64,000 nucleotides of DNA, taken from positions 11,731,001-11,795,000 of the forward strand of contig NC_046681.1 of assembly GCF_009870125.1 (NCBI RefSeq). Reading direction: 5' to 3'. Position numbers and translations under genes: made by a program. This DNA comes from Drosophila pseudoobscura (taxonomy: Eukaryota > Arthropoda > Insecta > Diptera > Drosophilidae). Below the pieces are notes generated by a model, which had not been told where the DNA came from, ran no database searches, and saw only the letters and a program-made list of their open reading frames with translations. This document shows, one piece after another, positions 10,667-19,960 of this stretch (position 1 is the first letter of the stretch; every line of letters starts with the position of its first letter).

Positions 10667-11757
10667 TCATAGATGATTGCTTATAGGCGTATGTTATTTA
10701 TGGTTCAAACAGCAGGCCAGAACGAACAGTCTGTTCGTCTTTGAGTTCGGCTTCAATGGGTTTGATTGAAGCCGTGTTTTTCGATCCCACAATTGAACCT
10801 CTACTCACCTCTACTTCCTGGAATACCAAGGAAACCATAAAACCCCTAAATTTCACCTGAATTTCTTATGGATGGCAGAAGGAAATGTTTCAATGAAGCT
10901 AATGTTTGATGGCGATTCTGGGATCTCCTAATGCTAGAACTTTTCCAAATCTCTTGGGGAGAAACACACTCGTAGAACAGCAACCATTGTCTCAGTACTT
11001 GTTTTATTATCTGGTCTAAAAATAGCCCTTATCCTGTCTCTGTGTGTGTTTGGGGCTAATTTATTCGAATAATTTGATTTGCAGGGCATTAAAATTTACG
11101 ATTGCACTGCGGCCTGTGTGGGGTTTTATGTCTATGGCAGTCGTAAAAGACTTGCTGCACCAGATGAGGCCACTTCCCGGCTAAAAGTCATAATTGAGCC
11201 AAGACGAACTTTACGAGAAGCGATTTGCCGCCTAAACCCCACACCATACCACACTGTCAGCCCTTAACAATCAATTTACATATATGCAGAGGAGTTCTGA
11301 GACATTCAGTGGATAAATTTTAATGCAACGCACGCCACACTTTTGCAGGCTAATTCAAAGGCCAGCCAGCTCTTGAGACTATTAGCATAATCCCAGTTTC
11401 GAGGCCAAAGACAAATCCATCAAAGTTTCTGAGTATCTCAGCATCTCAGTTGATGATGATGGGAATGGGGGAATGGGGGAATGAGAATGAGAATGGCAAA
11501 CGTGTGGCATAATAAAACTAACAATCGTAAACCGTGCCACTCTCGACAGGCAGTCTGACAGGCAATTTATGTTCTCATTTGCCGGAGTCGTTTCTCGGCA
11601 AATCACTTGGGTTGAGGTAGTTCCTTAAACATTCGGTAAAATGCACTTTAATATGGAATTTACTTGGAGCTTTTCAAAATGGTATTCACAAATAGTTGGC
11701 AGTTTTTTAAAGATAAACGAGGGGGAACGTTGTGAGTTGCTGCGGACACCGCAACTC
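10667..11757. other. Gene-free spacer
   Basis: No gene was recognised. One 62-codon open frame at 11079-11267 has an acceptor-like CAG in front but no recognisable protein. A short tandem of GGGAATGG/GAATGA units lies at 11460-11495. Confidence 0.5.
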
Positions 11758-11760
11758 TAC

Positions 11761-12836
11761 GGTTATACCCGATACTAAGTCAGTATGGCTCTCCTCCAGC
11801 AGGCGGCATCTAATATTAAACGACACGACAAAGAGTGCGTGCGAGAGAGACAGAAAATCAGTCTGAGCGTGACGTCGGGCGCTGCGTAGCCAATGCAAAT
11901 TGATTTGTTCCTTTTGGCTATAAAAATTATCTGATCTGATCCAGATTCAGCAATCTGATAGATATGGTCATTATCTATGATTCTGCGTTTTTAGTTTTCT
12001 CAAATCTGCAATATTGTGGATGCAACAGATTTTCGTCCTTTGTGGGGGCGGAAGGGGGTGGGGCGAAATTTTGAGATATACGTTTTATAGTGACATCTAA
12101 CAGGAGTGCGGATACTAAATTTGGTTGCTCTAGCTTTAATAGTCTCTGAGATTTGTGAATATCCCCAGATTTGCATCCTTTGCGGGGGCGGAAGGGGGTG
12201 TGGCGAAATTTTGAAACAAACTCGTCTCGGTCCGATATATTAGGAGTGTGGATACCAAATTTGGTTGATCTAGCTTTAATAGTCTCTGAGATCTAGGCGC
12301 TAATGTTTTACTCTAAGCAAAGCCGCCTATGCTACGTGTGTGTTAGAGAGAGACAGGGCGAGAAAAAATGAAATTGTTTTCTTGATGCTGGCTATAATAA
12401 TAATACGATCCAATTCAGATTCTGCAGTCTAAAAGATATGGTCATTCTCTACGATTCTGCGTTTTTGGTTTTCTCGTATCTTTAAAATTGTGGATGCCAC
12501 AGATTTTCGCCCTTTGTGGGGGCGTAAGTGGGCGGGGCAAAGTTTTGAAATATTTTTGTAGCAGTGACATATCACAGAAGTCTGGATCCAAAACATCGTT
12601 GCTCTAGCTCTTATAGTCTTTGAGCATTAGGCGCTGAAGGGGACGGACAGACGGACAGACGGACAGACGGACGGACGGACAGACAGACAGGGCTCAATCG
12701 ACTCGGCTATTGATGCTGATCAAGAATATATATACTTTATAGGGTCGGAAACGATTCCTTCTGGACGTTACACACATCCACTTTTACCACAAATCTAATA
12801 TACCCCAATACTCATTTTGAGTATCGGGTATAAAAA
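11761..12836 (+). mobile_element. DINE-1/mini-me-like (Helitron-related) element with duplicated interior
   Basis: The ends are inverted copies: TTATACCCGATACT at 11762-11775 and AGTATCGGGTATAA at 12819-12832. Near the right end are the (GTCY)n-type tract at 12640-12690 and ATATATATAC at about 12726, the two microsatellite seeds described for mini-me elements, which belong to the Drosophila DINE-1 (INE-1) group of Helitron-related repeats. The interior contains a long direct duplication: the block GGTCATTATCTATGATTCTG at about 11966 recurs at about 12440 (GGTCATTCTCTACGATTCTG). A GTGGGGGCGGAAG-centred unit of roughly 150 bp occurs three times (about 12040, 12180, 12515). No coding region is present, so it is non-autonomous. 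Assignment is by structure recalled from the literature, not by database match. Confidence 0.72.
12640..12690. repeat. GACG/GACA tetranucleotide microsatellite within the DINE element
   Basis: About twelve units of GGAC/AGAC in a row. On the other strand this is the (GTCY)n microsatellite typical of mini-me elements. Confidence 0.8.
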
Positions 12837-13035
12837 TAGATAAATGGTAGGTTATTCTCCAAGTGCTGGGCTCTCTCGCAGCTCTTCCCTGCCGAGGTCT
12901 ACATTCTGTTTGAGATCGCAGCAACGAAGAATGCAAGATCAAACATGTCCCCGATGCCGTTCGATGTGTTCTGCCGTCCAACCGATCGTATACGAAACCG
13001 AAGCGTTTGTCTTGGCACGAAGCCACCAAGCGTCA

Positions 13036-13769
13036 GTGCTTGGACCCGAAGCCAGCAGCGTAAGTGCTTGGATCCGAAGCCACCAGCGTCAGTGCTTGGA
13101 TCCGAAGCCAGAAACTCCAGTGCTTGGATCCGAAGCCACCATCGCCAGTGCTTGGATCCGAAGCCACCAACGCCAGTGCTTAGACCCGAAGCCACCATCG
13201 CCTGTGCTTGGATCCGAAGCCAGCAAAGTCAGTGCTTAGACCCGAAGCCAGCAGCGTCAGTGCTTGGACCCGAAGCCACCAGCGTCAGTGCTTTGATCCG
13301 AAGCCACCAACGCCAGTGCTTAGACCCGAAGCCACCAGCGTCAGTGCTTGGATCCGAAGCCATCAGCGTCAGTGCTTGGATCCGAAGCCAGAAACTCCAG
13401 TGCTTAGACCCGAAGCCACCAACGCCTGTGCTTAGACCCGAAGCCAGCAACGTCAGTGCTTGGATCCGAGGCCACCAACGTCAGTGCTTAGACCCGAAGC
13501 CACCAGCGTCAGTGCTTTGATCCGAAGCCAGAAACTCCAGTGCTTAGACCCGAAGCCACCAACGCCAGTGCTTAGACCCGAAGCCACCAACGCCTGTGCT
13601 TAGACCCGAAGCCAGCAACGTCAGTGCTTGGATCCGAGGCCACCAGCGTCAGTGCTTGGACCCGAAGCCACCAGCGTCAGTGCTTGGATCCGAAGCCAGA
13701 AACTCCAGTGCTTAGACCCGAAGCCACCAACGCCAGTGCTTAGACCCGAAGCCACCAACGCCAGTGCTT
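13036..13769 (+). repeat. 28-bp minisatellite, 27 copies, open in all frames
   Basis: The unit begins GTGCTTGGATCCGAAGCCA and is 28 bp; GTGCTT occurs 27 times. Units alternate between GGATCCGAAG and AGACCCGAAG forms, and a distinct linker (GAAACTCC) appears at 13111, 13391, 13531 and 13699. A rare GAGGCCACC variant at about 13467 and 13636 shows that a block of five to six units has itself been duplicated. Because 28 is not a multiple of three, each forward frame cycles through the same 28-residue peptide period, and no stop occurs in it. This explains the long open frames on both strands. I treat these as artefacts of the repeat, not as a gene. Confidence 0.88.
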
Positions 13770-14760
13770 TGTGGCTAAACGAACCCTATGCATGGTATAA
13801 CAAGTTTGCTACGTATAACAGTGGCTGGCACCAATACAATGGTGCGTTCGGTGGCGACCTTCGGTCTGCATTCAGCGATTGCTATTTTTTTGCCTGAAGT
13901 GATTAGGATTTCAATTGAAAAATTAAAACCAATTTAAATTAAAAATTCACACCGCACTTCAATCGGCAATTAACACACTCTTCAAATGGCCTCATTCTTT
14001 GATAAACTGCATAATTGATCACAGTAACGGGCACACACACGCACACATTTGATGACAATAATTTGAAAATACTTTTAAGTGGTTTTGTGCAGAAAATTTA
14101 TTGAATTATTAATTAACTGAAATTGCAAAATAAAAATTGAATATTATTGCTGTCATCGGGACGGCCCTTAAATGAATTTAATTGCATTCATAATTGAATT
14201 GATTTAAATGCCTGGTCTTCGCCGGTCTCGCGTCCAAAGTGCATTTCTGGCTTAGAATAATTGATGACATTTGACATTAATTACACTTAACAATTGCCAG
14301 CTTTCTACTTGAAATGACAGTGGAAACTCTTTTTCATCTGTGGGCTTTTCGCCGAGGATTTAACTAATTTCATTATTGAGCATTAATCAAGCACCGCATG
14401 TTAATAAATATTAATGGCCAGTGGCCAGTGGCCATTGGGGAGCAGCAGCGGCGATTGCCAATTTTAGACCATAAAATTGCTGGAATATTTTTGCATTAAA
14501 ATGCACTGATTTATGGACATTCGAGCGGCAACAAAAACCCAACAGGCCCGGACAAGTTCATTCAACGAGTGGCGTTACAGCAGAAAAAACAAAAGCAACA
14601 AACGACAACAACAACAAAAAAAAACTCTTACAGAAATAGCAATTAATTATTTAATAATGAAACCAAATTGTTTGGGTTTTTAAAAGCAACAACGACGTTG
14701 GGGATACACTACCAAAGGGAGTGTAAAATAGAACGCTCAAAAGCTGGCTGCTCTGGCATT

Positions 14761-14800
14761 CAAGCCAGGTGTTCCAAGAGCCAAACGGCAAAGTATTATT
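14761..14800 (-). repeat. Fragment of a dispersed repeat (copy C)
   Basis: On the minus strand this reads GTTTGGCTCTTGGAACACC followed by TGGCTT. That closely matches the same core in the copies at 19877-19960 and 44513-44594. Only the core is preserved. No family name is known to me. Confidence 0.5.
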
Positions 14801-15202
14801 TCAAAGCCTGAACGCGGTCTGTCACCCATTCAAAAGAACCATTTTTTACAGCAAAAAATATAGAGTATCATTTTGATGGTTCCTTTGGCCATTTGTTGCA
14901 TTCGTTGCAAGTCTCTTGGTCATTAAATGCATCTGTGTGCAGCCGAAAAAAGAACTACAAAACTCGTTGGAAGAGACATAAAAAGAAAGAGAGACACAGA
15001 GAGAGAGAGAGGAGGGGTGGGGGTAGGGGGGAGGAATGGAGTGAAAAGTAGAGACCACAAGCAGCGTCAGTGGGAAATGGCACTGGGGAAAAATACCACT
15101 AGCCCCCGACCGGACCATTTCTATTTCCTTTTGGCCATTTCTAAAAATTTGCATTTTTTATGCCACAATGTATAAAATTCATATTTATAAATCTTTTAAC
15201 TG

Positions 15203-15239
<37 letters not shown>

Positions 15240-16035
15240 ACACCAAAACGAGACACATCAAAAAGCCAAAGCATAGCAGAAAGAGAAGTGAAAAATGTGC
15301 AAAATAGGAAATGAAAATGCTAGAAAAAAGAGAAAATAATAAAAACCAAGAAAAAGTAACGCCAAAGGGGGTGAAACTTTAGATACCCTACACTTAAGAT
15401 TTCTCGGAGGATTTTTGGGTACCAGCCTAGAATAACCTAAGGATTCCCTTTCGGAACTCATTTACCAACCAAAATCTTTCTTTTTTAGTGGGTACCCACT
15501 GTAAGTGTATAAAAAATACAACAAAATATTCGCATAAAAAAAGAATATGGAGACATAAAAATGTGTTGCAAGTCAGAAGTGAATGAATGAATGAATGTGA
15601 ATGAATATGGCTTTGCGGCACCAAGCAGAACACAATAAAAAAAAAAAGAAACTGCTAGAGAAATGCCAGACCAAACGGCAAAGGAACGGAACGAAACGGA
15701 ATGAAACGGAAGGGGAAAAGGCAGGCACAGCGCTGTGATTTTTCATTTGGAGTCCTTTTCCCAGTACCTTCCTGGGGCAACAGTTGTGTCCGGCACGCGT
15801 GTGGCATGCAACCGCCAGACCCCCCGTCCAGCTGCATTTATTAACAAAAAAAAGAAAAGAAGATTGTTTGGCTTTTTTTTTTTTTTTGGCTACTACTTTT
15901 CGGCATATGAATAATAAATAAGTTTTGGTCACTTTGGGTTTTGATATAAAACCGGCAAAAATGGGCCACAAATGGTGACTAAGGGAATGCTCTAAAAGAG
16001 CTAAAGTACTCGGAGGCTGGTTATATTTTTTAAGA

Positions 16036-16560
16036 GGAATTTTGGGAAGACTTTTATTAAGGAAATTGTTAGGGAAAGACTCGAAATTGTTGACTTTTGG
16101 AATTACTGTGAAATAAAGTGGAACAAACTTTGCCAGAAAATTTTTATAAATATATAAAAATAATAAAAAATATATAAAAATAAAAAAAATATATAAAAAT
16201 AAAAAAATATATATATTCAAATAATAAAATATATATAAATAACAAAATATATATAAATAATAAAATATATATAAATAATAAAATATATATAAATAATAAA
16301 ATATATAGGAATTTTAGCGAGTCTTTTATTAAGGGAATTGTTAGGGAAAGACTGGAAATTGTTGAAGCAAAAGACTTATGGCATTGCTCTGAAACAAATT
16401 GGAACTAACTTTGCTAGGAAATTGGTATAAATATATAAACATACAAATAATAAAATATATATAAATAATAAAATATATATAAATATTAAAATATATATAA
16501 ATAATAAAATATATATAAATAATAAATTATATTATTTATATAAATATATAAATATAATGA
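16036..16560 (+). repeat. Two-copy 272-bp tandem duplication with AATAAAATATATATAAAT satellite
   Basis: A unit of about 120 bp of ordinary sequence (starting GGAATTTT at 16036 and at 16308; shared ATTGTTAGGGAAAGACT) is followed each time by an array of 17-18 bp AATAAAATATATATAAAT units. The whole composite is therefore repeated in tandem, period about 272 bp, with the satellite arms at different lengths. Confidence 0.7.
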
Positions 16561-17062
16561 TATAAAAGAAAGACGATAGATTGTTCAGTATAGTAGAGAC
16601 TTATGGTAAAGAAAAAATCCGTAAAAGTGGCAGAGAAATGGCATTTCTTTTGCACATTCAAAGAACAGGTATTTTGAATGCCTTAAAATAAGTGAAATAC
16701 TTGGAAGATTTACCATTAGTTATGGCCTGGTGTGTCATACTCATTCAGTCAGCAAATAAGCCTTCTGTTTGGATACCGCTCCTCATTTTATATGCATTTG
16801 AAATTCATAAGGCTGAGAGGCAGAGGCCACCGGCACCGAGTAGAGGAGTTGTAGCATACTTTGCAGCGCACGCCAGTTTTTATTTGCTTGCCGGATTTTT
16901 TCCGGTGCCGGTGCCGGTGCCGTGTCGGGGAGTGCAAGCATCTCTTTTTCTGGCGTTGGTATTTTAATTTTAGCCCGGCACGCGTTTGCTCAAAAATTAG
17001 CGTGATGTAGACACACACACACACACACACACACACAGATACGTTGAAATTTTGGCGTTCTA

Positions 17063-17078
17063 TCCCAGTGGACCAAAA
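17063..17078 (+). repeat. Left terminal inverted repeat
   Basis: TCCCAGTGGACCAAAA, identical in reverse complement to 18456-18471. Confidence 0.85.
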
Positions 17079-17721
17079 AGCGATAGTAAAACGGAACTAT
17101 CATAAAATGTCCGGAAACGGACTTAGAAATGATAAAAATCCGGGAGCGATGAGTGAAGTCTCGCAAAATGCTCGCAGACGGACTTAGAAAAGAGCATTTA
17201 CCGGACAAAAACCGAGTGACGACAAAGTCTCGCAAAACTATCACAAACGGACTTAAAAACGGGTGAAAAATGGACAGAAAAGTGAAACATAACGGAAAAA
17301 GTAGCTAGGTACGGGTGAAGTCTCACAAAATGCTCGCAGACGGACTCAGAAAAGAGCATTTACCGGGCGAAAACCGTGCGACGACCAAAGTCTCGCAAAA
17401 CTATCACAAACGGACTTAAAAACGGGCACAATACGCAAGAAACGCCGCATCACGTAATAGAACATGAACGAACATGTCAAACTGCGGCCCGGCACAACGC
17501 CGCCGTTTTTTCGTTTTGTGTTATTTTGTGATTAAAAACCGCAGCAGAAGGACGTAAACGGGGAGTTAAATCATAAAAATAGTGAAAAAAAAGGAAAAAT
17601 CGGTAAGTAAATTATTATTTATTTAATAGTATAGTATAGTGCACAAAATTTGAGTTTGGGAGCAGTATAAGACCCCAAAAAGACAACAATCTACACATAC
17701 TGTGTATATATTTTTTTCTAG

Positions 17722-18036
17722 CCATCTTCTTGTGCATCAGGCGACCTGCGTCAACGAATATGTACATATAACAATTTTCGCTGGAACTGACTTTGCGCAC
17801 CATTTTTGGTGTTACTTGCGGGTTACTCTAGCCATCCGTAGTAAGTATTATTTTCAAATTTACATATATATATATTGTAATATAATAAACATGATTATTT
17901 GTTTACAACGGGATTTAAGGAAAGATTTTCGTTAGAAGACGCCGATTTCGACCGAATCACGCAAACATTTTTCCAGTACGCCCAGGACAGAGTGTCGAAG
18001 GAGAAAAAACAAATTAAATTTAATTCACTAATATAA
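17722..18036 (+). pseudogene. Possible remnant coding exons of the transposon
   Basis: Two open segments lie between splice-like sites. 17722-17840 is bounded by TTTCTAG and GTAAGTATT and is open in one frame (HLLVHQATCVNEYVHITIF...). 17881-18036 is open to a TAA with a protein-like composition (GFKERFSLEDADFDRITQTF, then FQYAQDRVSKEKK). No initiating Met joins them and no transposase domain was recognised. They may be leftover exons of the element's transposase, or chance. Kept separate from host genes. Confidence 0.3.
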
Positions 18037-18455
18037 TTTTTTAATCTATTTATGTACAACCAAAATTAAAAATTAAAATTAATTAAAATAAAATTAAAAA
18101 TTATAAAAAACAAAAAAAAATTGTGCGTCCCTTTTCATATTACTTTCGGCTCGCAAAAGATATCATAAACGGCTCGCAAAAGGCCCGCAAGAGATATCAT
18201 AAACGGCCCGCAAAAGATATCATAAACGGCCCGCAAAAGGCCCGCAAAAGATATCATAGACGGCTCGCAAAAGGCCCGCAAAAGATATCATAAAAGGCTC
18301 GCAAAAGATCCGTTTCTGTGCTACCGAAAATGAAACTTTCACTGCCACAAACTGAGCGACTAGTGATTCATTTTCTTATCGTTTTCGGATCTCAAATCGG
18401 TAGTTTTACACGGCTGAGTTCCGCTTAGCTCTCGTTTGCGATATCTTTTACGAAG

Positions 18456-18471
18456 TTTTGGTCCACTGGGA
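18456..18471 (-). repeat. Right terminal inverted repeat
   Basis: TTTTGGTCCACTGGGA, the exact reverse complement of 17063-17078. Confidence 0.85.
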
Positions 18472-18953
18472 TGTTCAAGGCGTTGACGTTGCACTTTTCA
18501 CTGCTGCACGCCCAAAAGTTTTCGCAAAAATGTTAAGCACCGCTGTGGAAGATACCCTCGAAGAACCATTAATATCTGAGCCATATCAAAGTAAATGGAC
18601 CCCCCTTTGAAGGGTACGAAAGTCAAGTGGGGAATGGTTTTGCGTACGAGTATGATGACGACTATCTCTCGTCTGCCCGTCTGTCGCTGGCGTCCTAATT
18701 AGTCGCCTTCGCCTTCGACTCCTGCTCCTGCCACTGACTTTTACTCCGCCTAGTAGGTAGTTCCCCGCTTCGTTAATTCCGCGCCTGTGACATTGTGCAC
18801 GTGAAACAATTATGCAACATTTACGCCCCAGCTCATAAGATGTGTCTGGAGCTTTGCAGAGAACGAAAATATAAGAGGAAAAGATAAGGGATACATTCAC
18901 CTTTTTTTTTTAATTGGAAAATGAGATTCGAATCTTTCATAATGTGACTTTTA
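18472..18953. other. Short gene-free spacer
   Basis: Nothing supported beyond the 3' flank of the minus-strand gene ending at 18954. An overlapping frame at 18833-19039 (KRRLYNISMVEEWKSNCRLY) reads through this border and is noted under that gene. Confidence 0.5.
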
Positions 18954-19290
18954 TCATCTACCAGGTAAAGCCGGCAGTTGCTCTTCCACTCCTCCACCAT
19001 AGATATGTTGTAGAGCCGCCGTTTTCCTTGAAGATCCATTGGTTTTCCGTATAGGAAATATCCTTAAGGGTCGCTGGTTACCCATATAGTAACTGGAGAC
19101 TGGCCTTCCTCGATTGTACTGACTGCAGATCGATCCAGAGGCGTATGGAATGCACTCCATGAATCTTTGGGGTCTGCCGAAAGCACACACAACCCAAGAA
19201 AATAATATTAGAATCTGCGGAGAAAATTTTATGTTGAAAAATATATTTGAAAGATTATATGTTTGGTGTTCTACCCACCAAAAATTTCAT
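18954..19290 (-). CDS. Small secreted protein with short first exon (orphan cluster member 3)
   Basis: Two exons, complement(19279-19290) and complement(18954-19214), joined by a 64-nt phase-0 intron (GTGGGT...TCCGCAG). Exon 1 encodes MKFL; exon 2 continues ILILFSWVVCAFG then RPQRFMECIPYASGS, so the 90-residue product begins with a signal peptide and is predicted secreted. The mature part has two cysteines (ECIPYASGSICSQYNRG) and many Arg/Tyr/Gly residues. Gene design is the same as the pair at 9468-10586: a 4-6 codon first exon, a phase-0 intron inside the signal peptide, and an Arg-Pro just after the likely cleavage site. Odd point: the +1 frame (18833-19039) is also open and protein-like (VEEWKSNCRLYLVDDKSH), so a frameshift near 19030-19060 may have replaced the original C-terminus. 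The family is not recognised. Confidence 0.6.
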
Positions 19291-19410
19291 TTGATAGGGG
19301 CTTTTATTTGCTCTGGAGATTCTTGGCATAGATTATAAAATAATCTTTCAATGTGGTTTGCTCTCTAAGAAATTTGATTTCAATGTGAGCTTAACTTTGG
19401 GCAACAATCT

Positions 19411-19420
19411 CTTATTTATA
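19411..19420 (-). promoter_or_regulatory. TATA box upstream of secreted protein gene 3
   Basis: TATAAATAAG on the minus strand, about 120 nt upstream of the ATG at 19290, implies a leader of roughly 90 nt. Confidence 0.4.
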
Positions 19421-19643
19421 GCACAGATCGCTCATTGCTGGTGTTCTCAGAACAATTATTGATTATTTTAATGGTATTTTATGAATAGTATCTCATTGAA
19501 ATTCAGAATAAGTGAAGAGATCCCCATTGTGGTCGCTTTCCTGTGCTCAGTACTCAAAGATCACATGGGGTATATTCAATTCGTACAGATGTACTCGATA
19601 TAACAGCTAGAAAGAAGCCGTATCCGATGCCTTAGAGTATGTA

Positions 19644-19673
19644 CAGTCATGGAAAAAATTATAAGAACAGAAT
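19644..19673 (+). mobile_element. Solo end of a Tc1-like (Bari-like) transposon
   Basis: A TA dinucleotide is followed by CAGTCATGGAAAAAATTATA and AGAACA. This is the layout and approximate sequence of Tc1-family terminal repeats in Drosophila (Bari begins CAGTCATGG and carries AAAATTAT). No opposite end was found nearby, so it is a truncated copy. Confidence 0.5.
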
Positions 19674-19876
19674 AATGTTTTTCGTATTTTTCTCAAAATT
19701 TTCTTCATTATTTTTTTTTTTAATTTTTATAATTTTTTTTAAAGGTGTAAAAAAAGTTGGTTCTAAAATTGTGATGTATTAAATATGAATTTTTGTAATT
19801 TTCATATTTCAAAATACAAAAAAAAAACGCCGCCAATGCAGAATCGTAAAGTGGATTGTTATCTACTAGATCTTAG

Positions 19877-19960
19877 AATCTGGTTCCAATCGGATTATTA
19901 TTATAGCCAGAATGAAGGAAGCAAGGTGGCCGTTGGGCTGTTTGAACACCTGGCTTTCGA
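19877..19960 (+). repeat. Dispersed short repeat (copy A)
   Basis: Shares AATCTGGTTCCAA, TTATAGCCAGA and TTTGAACACCTGGCTTTC in the same order with 44513-44594. It also shares the core with 14761-14800 in the opposite orientation. Probably an end or internal part of an interspersed element; the family was not recognised. Confidence 0.65.

Larger units (their letters stand above)
13770..17062. other. Gene-free spacer with microsatellites
   Basis: 13770-13900 continues one repeat frame to a stop (ending in GWHQYNGAFGGDLRSAF) but has no other coding support. Further on are (GA)n near 15000, (CA)n at about 15206-15236, GGAACGAAACGG-type short repeats near 15685-15715, and (CA)n at about 17010-17037. 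A long antisense frame at 15573-16220 is poly-Phe/Ile low-complexity translation of AT-rich DNA. Confidence 0.55.
17063..18471. mobile_element. DNA transposon with perfect 16-bp terminal inverted repeats
   Basis: TCCCAGTGGACCAAAA at 17063-17078 is matched exactly in reverse complement at 18456-18471. Inside, the left arm has two direct copies of a roughly 165-bp block (GTGAAGTCTCGCAAAATGCT at about 17153 and a near-copy at about 17317), and the right arm has an array of CTCGCAAAAGATATCATAAA units (about 18150-18310). This is the layout of subterminal transposase-binding repeats. The middle holds splice-like signals (GTAAGT at 17603, TTTCTAG before 17722, GTAAGTATT at 17841) and an open segment at 17881-18036. 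No clean target-site duplication is visible at the ends, so the superfamily stays undecided. At 1.4 kb it is probably non-autonomous. Confidence 0.75.

Noticed and set aside
11079-11267. 62-codon frame after a CAG acceptor-like site
   Set aside because: No donor, no recognisable protein, no partner exon; weak evidence only.
12844-13897. Long open frames on both strands across the 28-bp array
   Set aside because: They follow from a stop-free 28-bp unit; period is not a multiple of three and all frames are equally open, so openness is no evidence of coding.
15573-16220. 215-codon antisense frame
   Set aside because: Phe/Tyr/Ile low-complexity translation of AT-rich repeats; no recognisable sequence.
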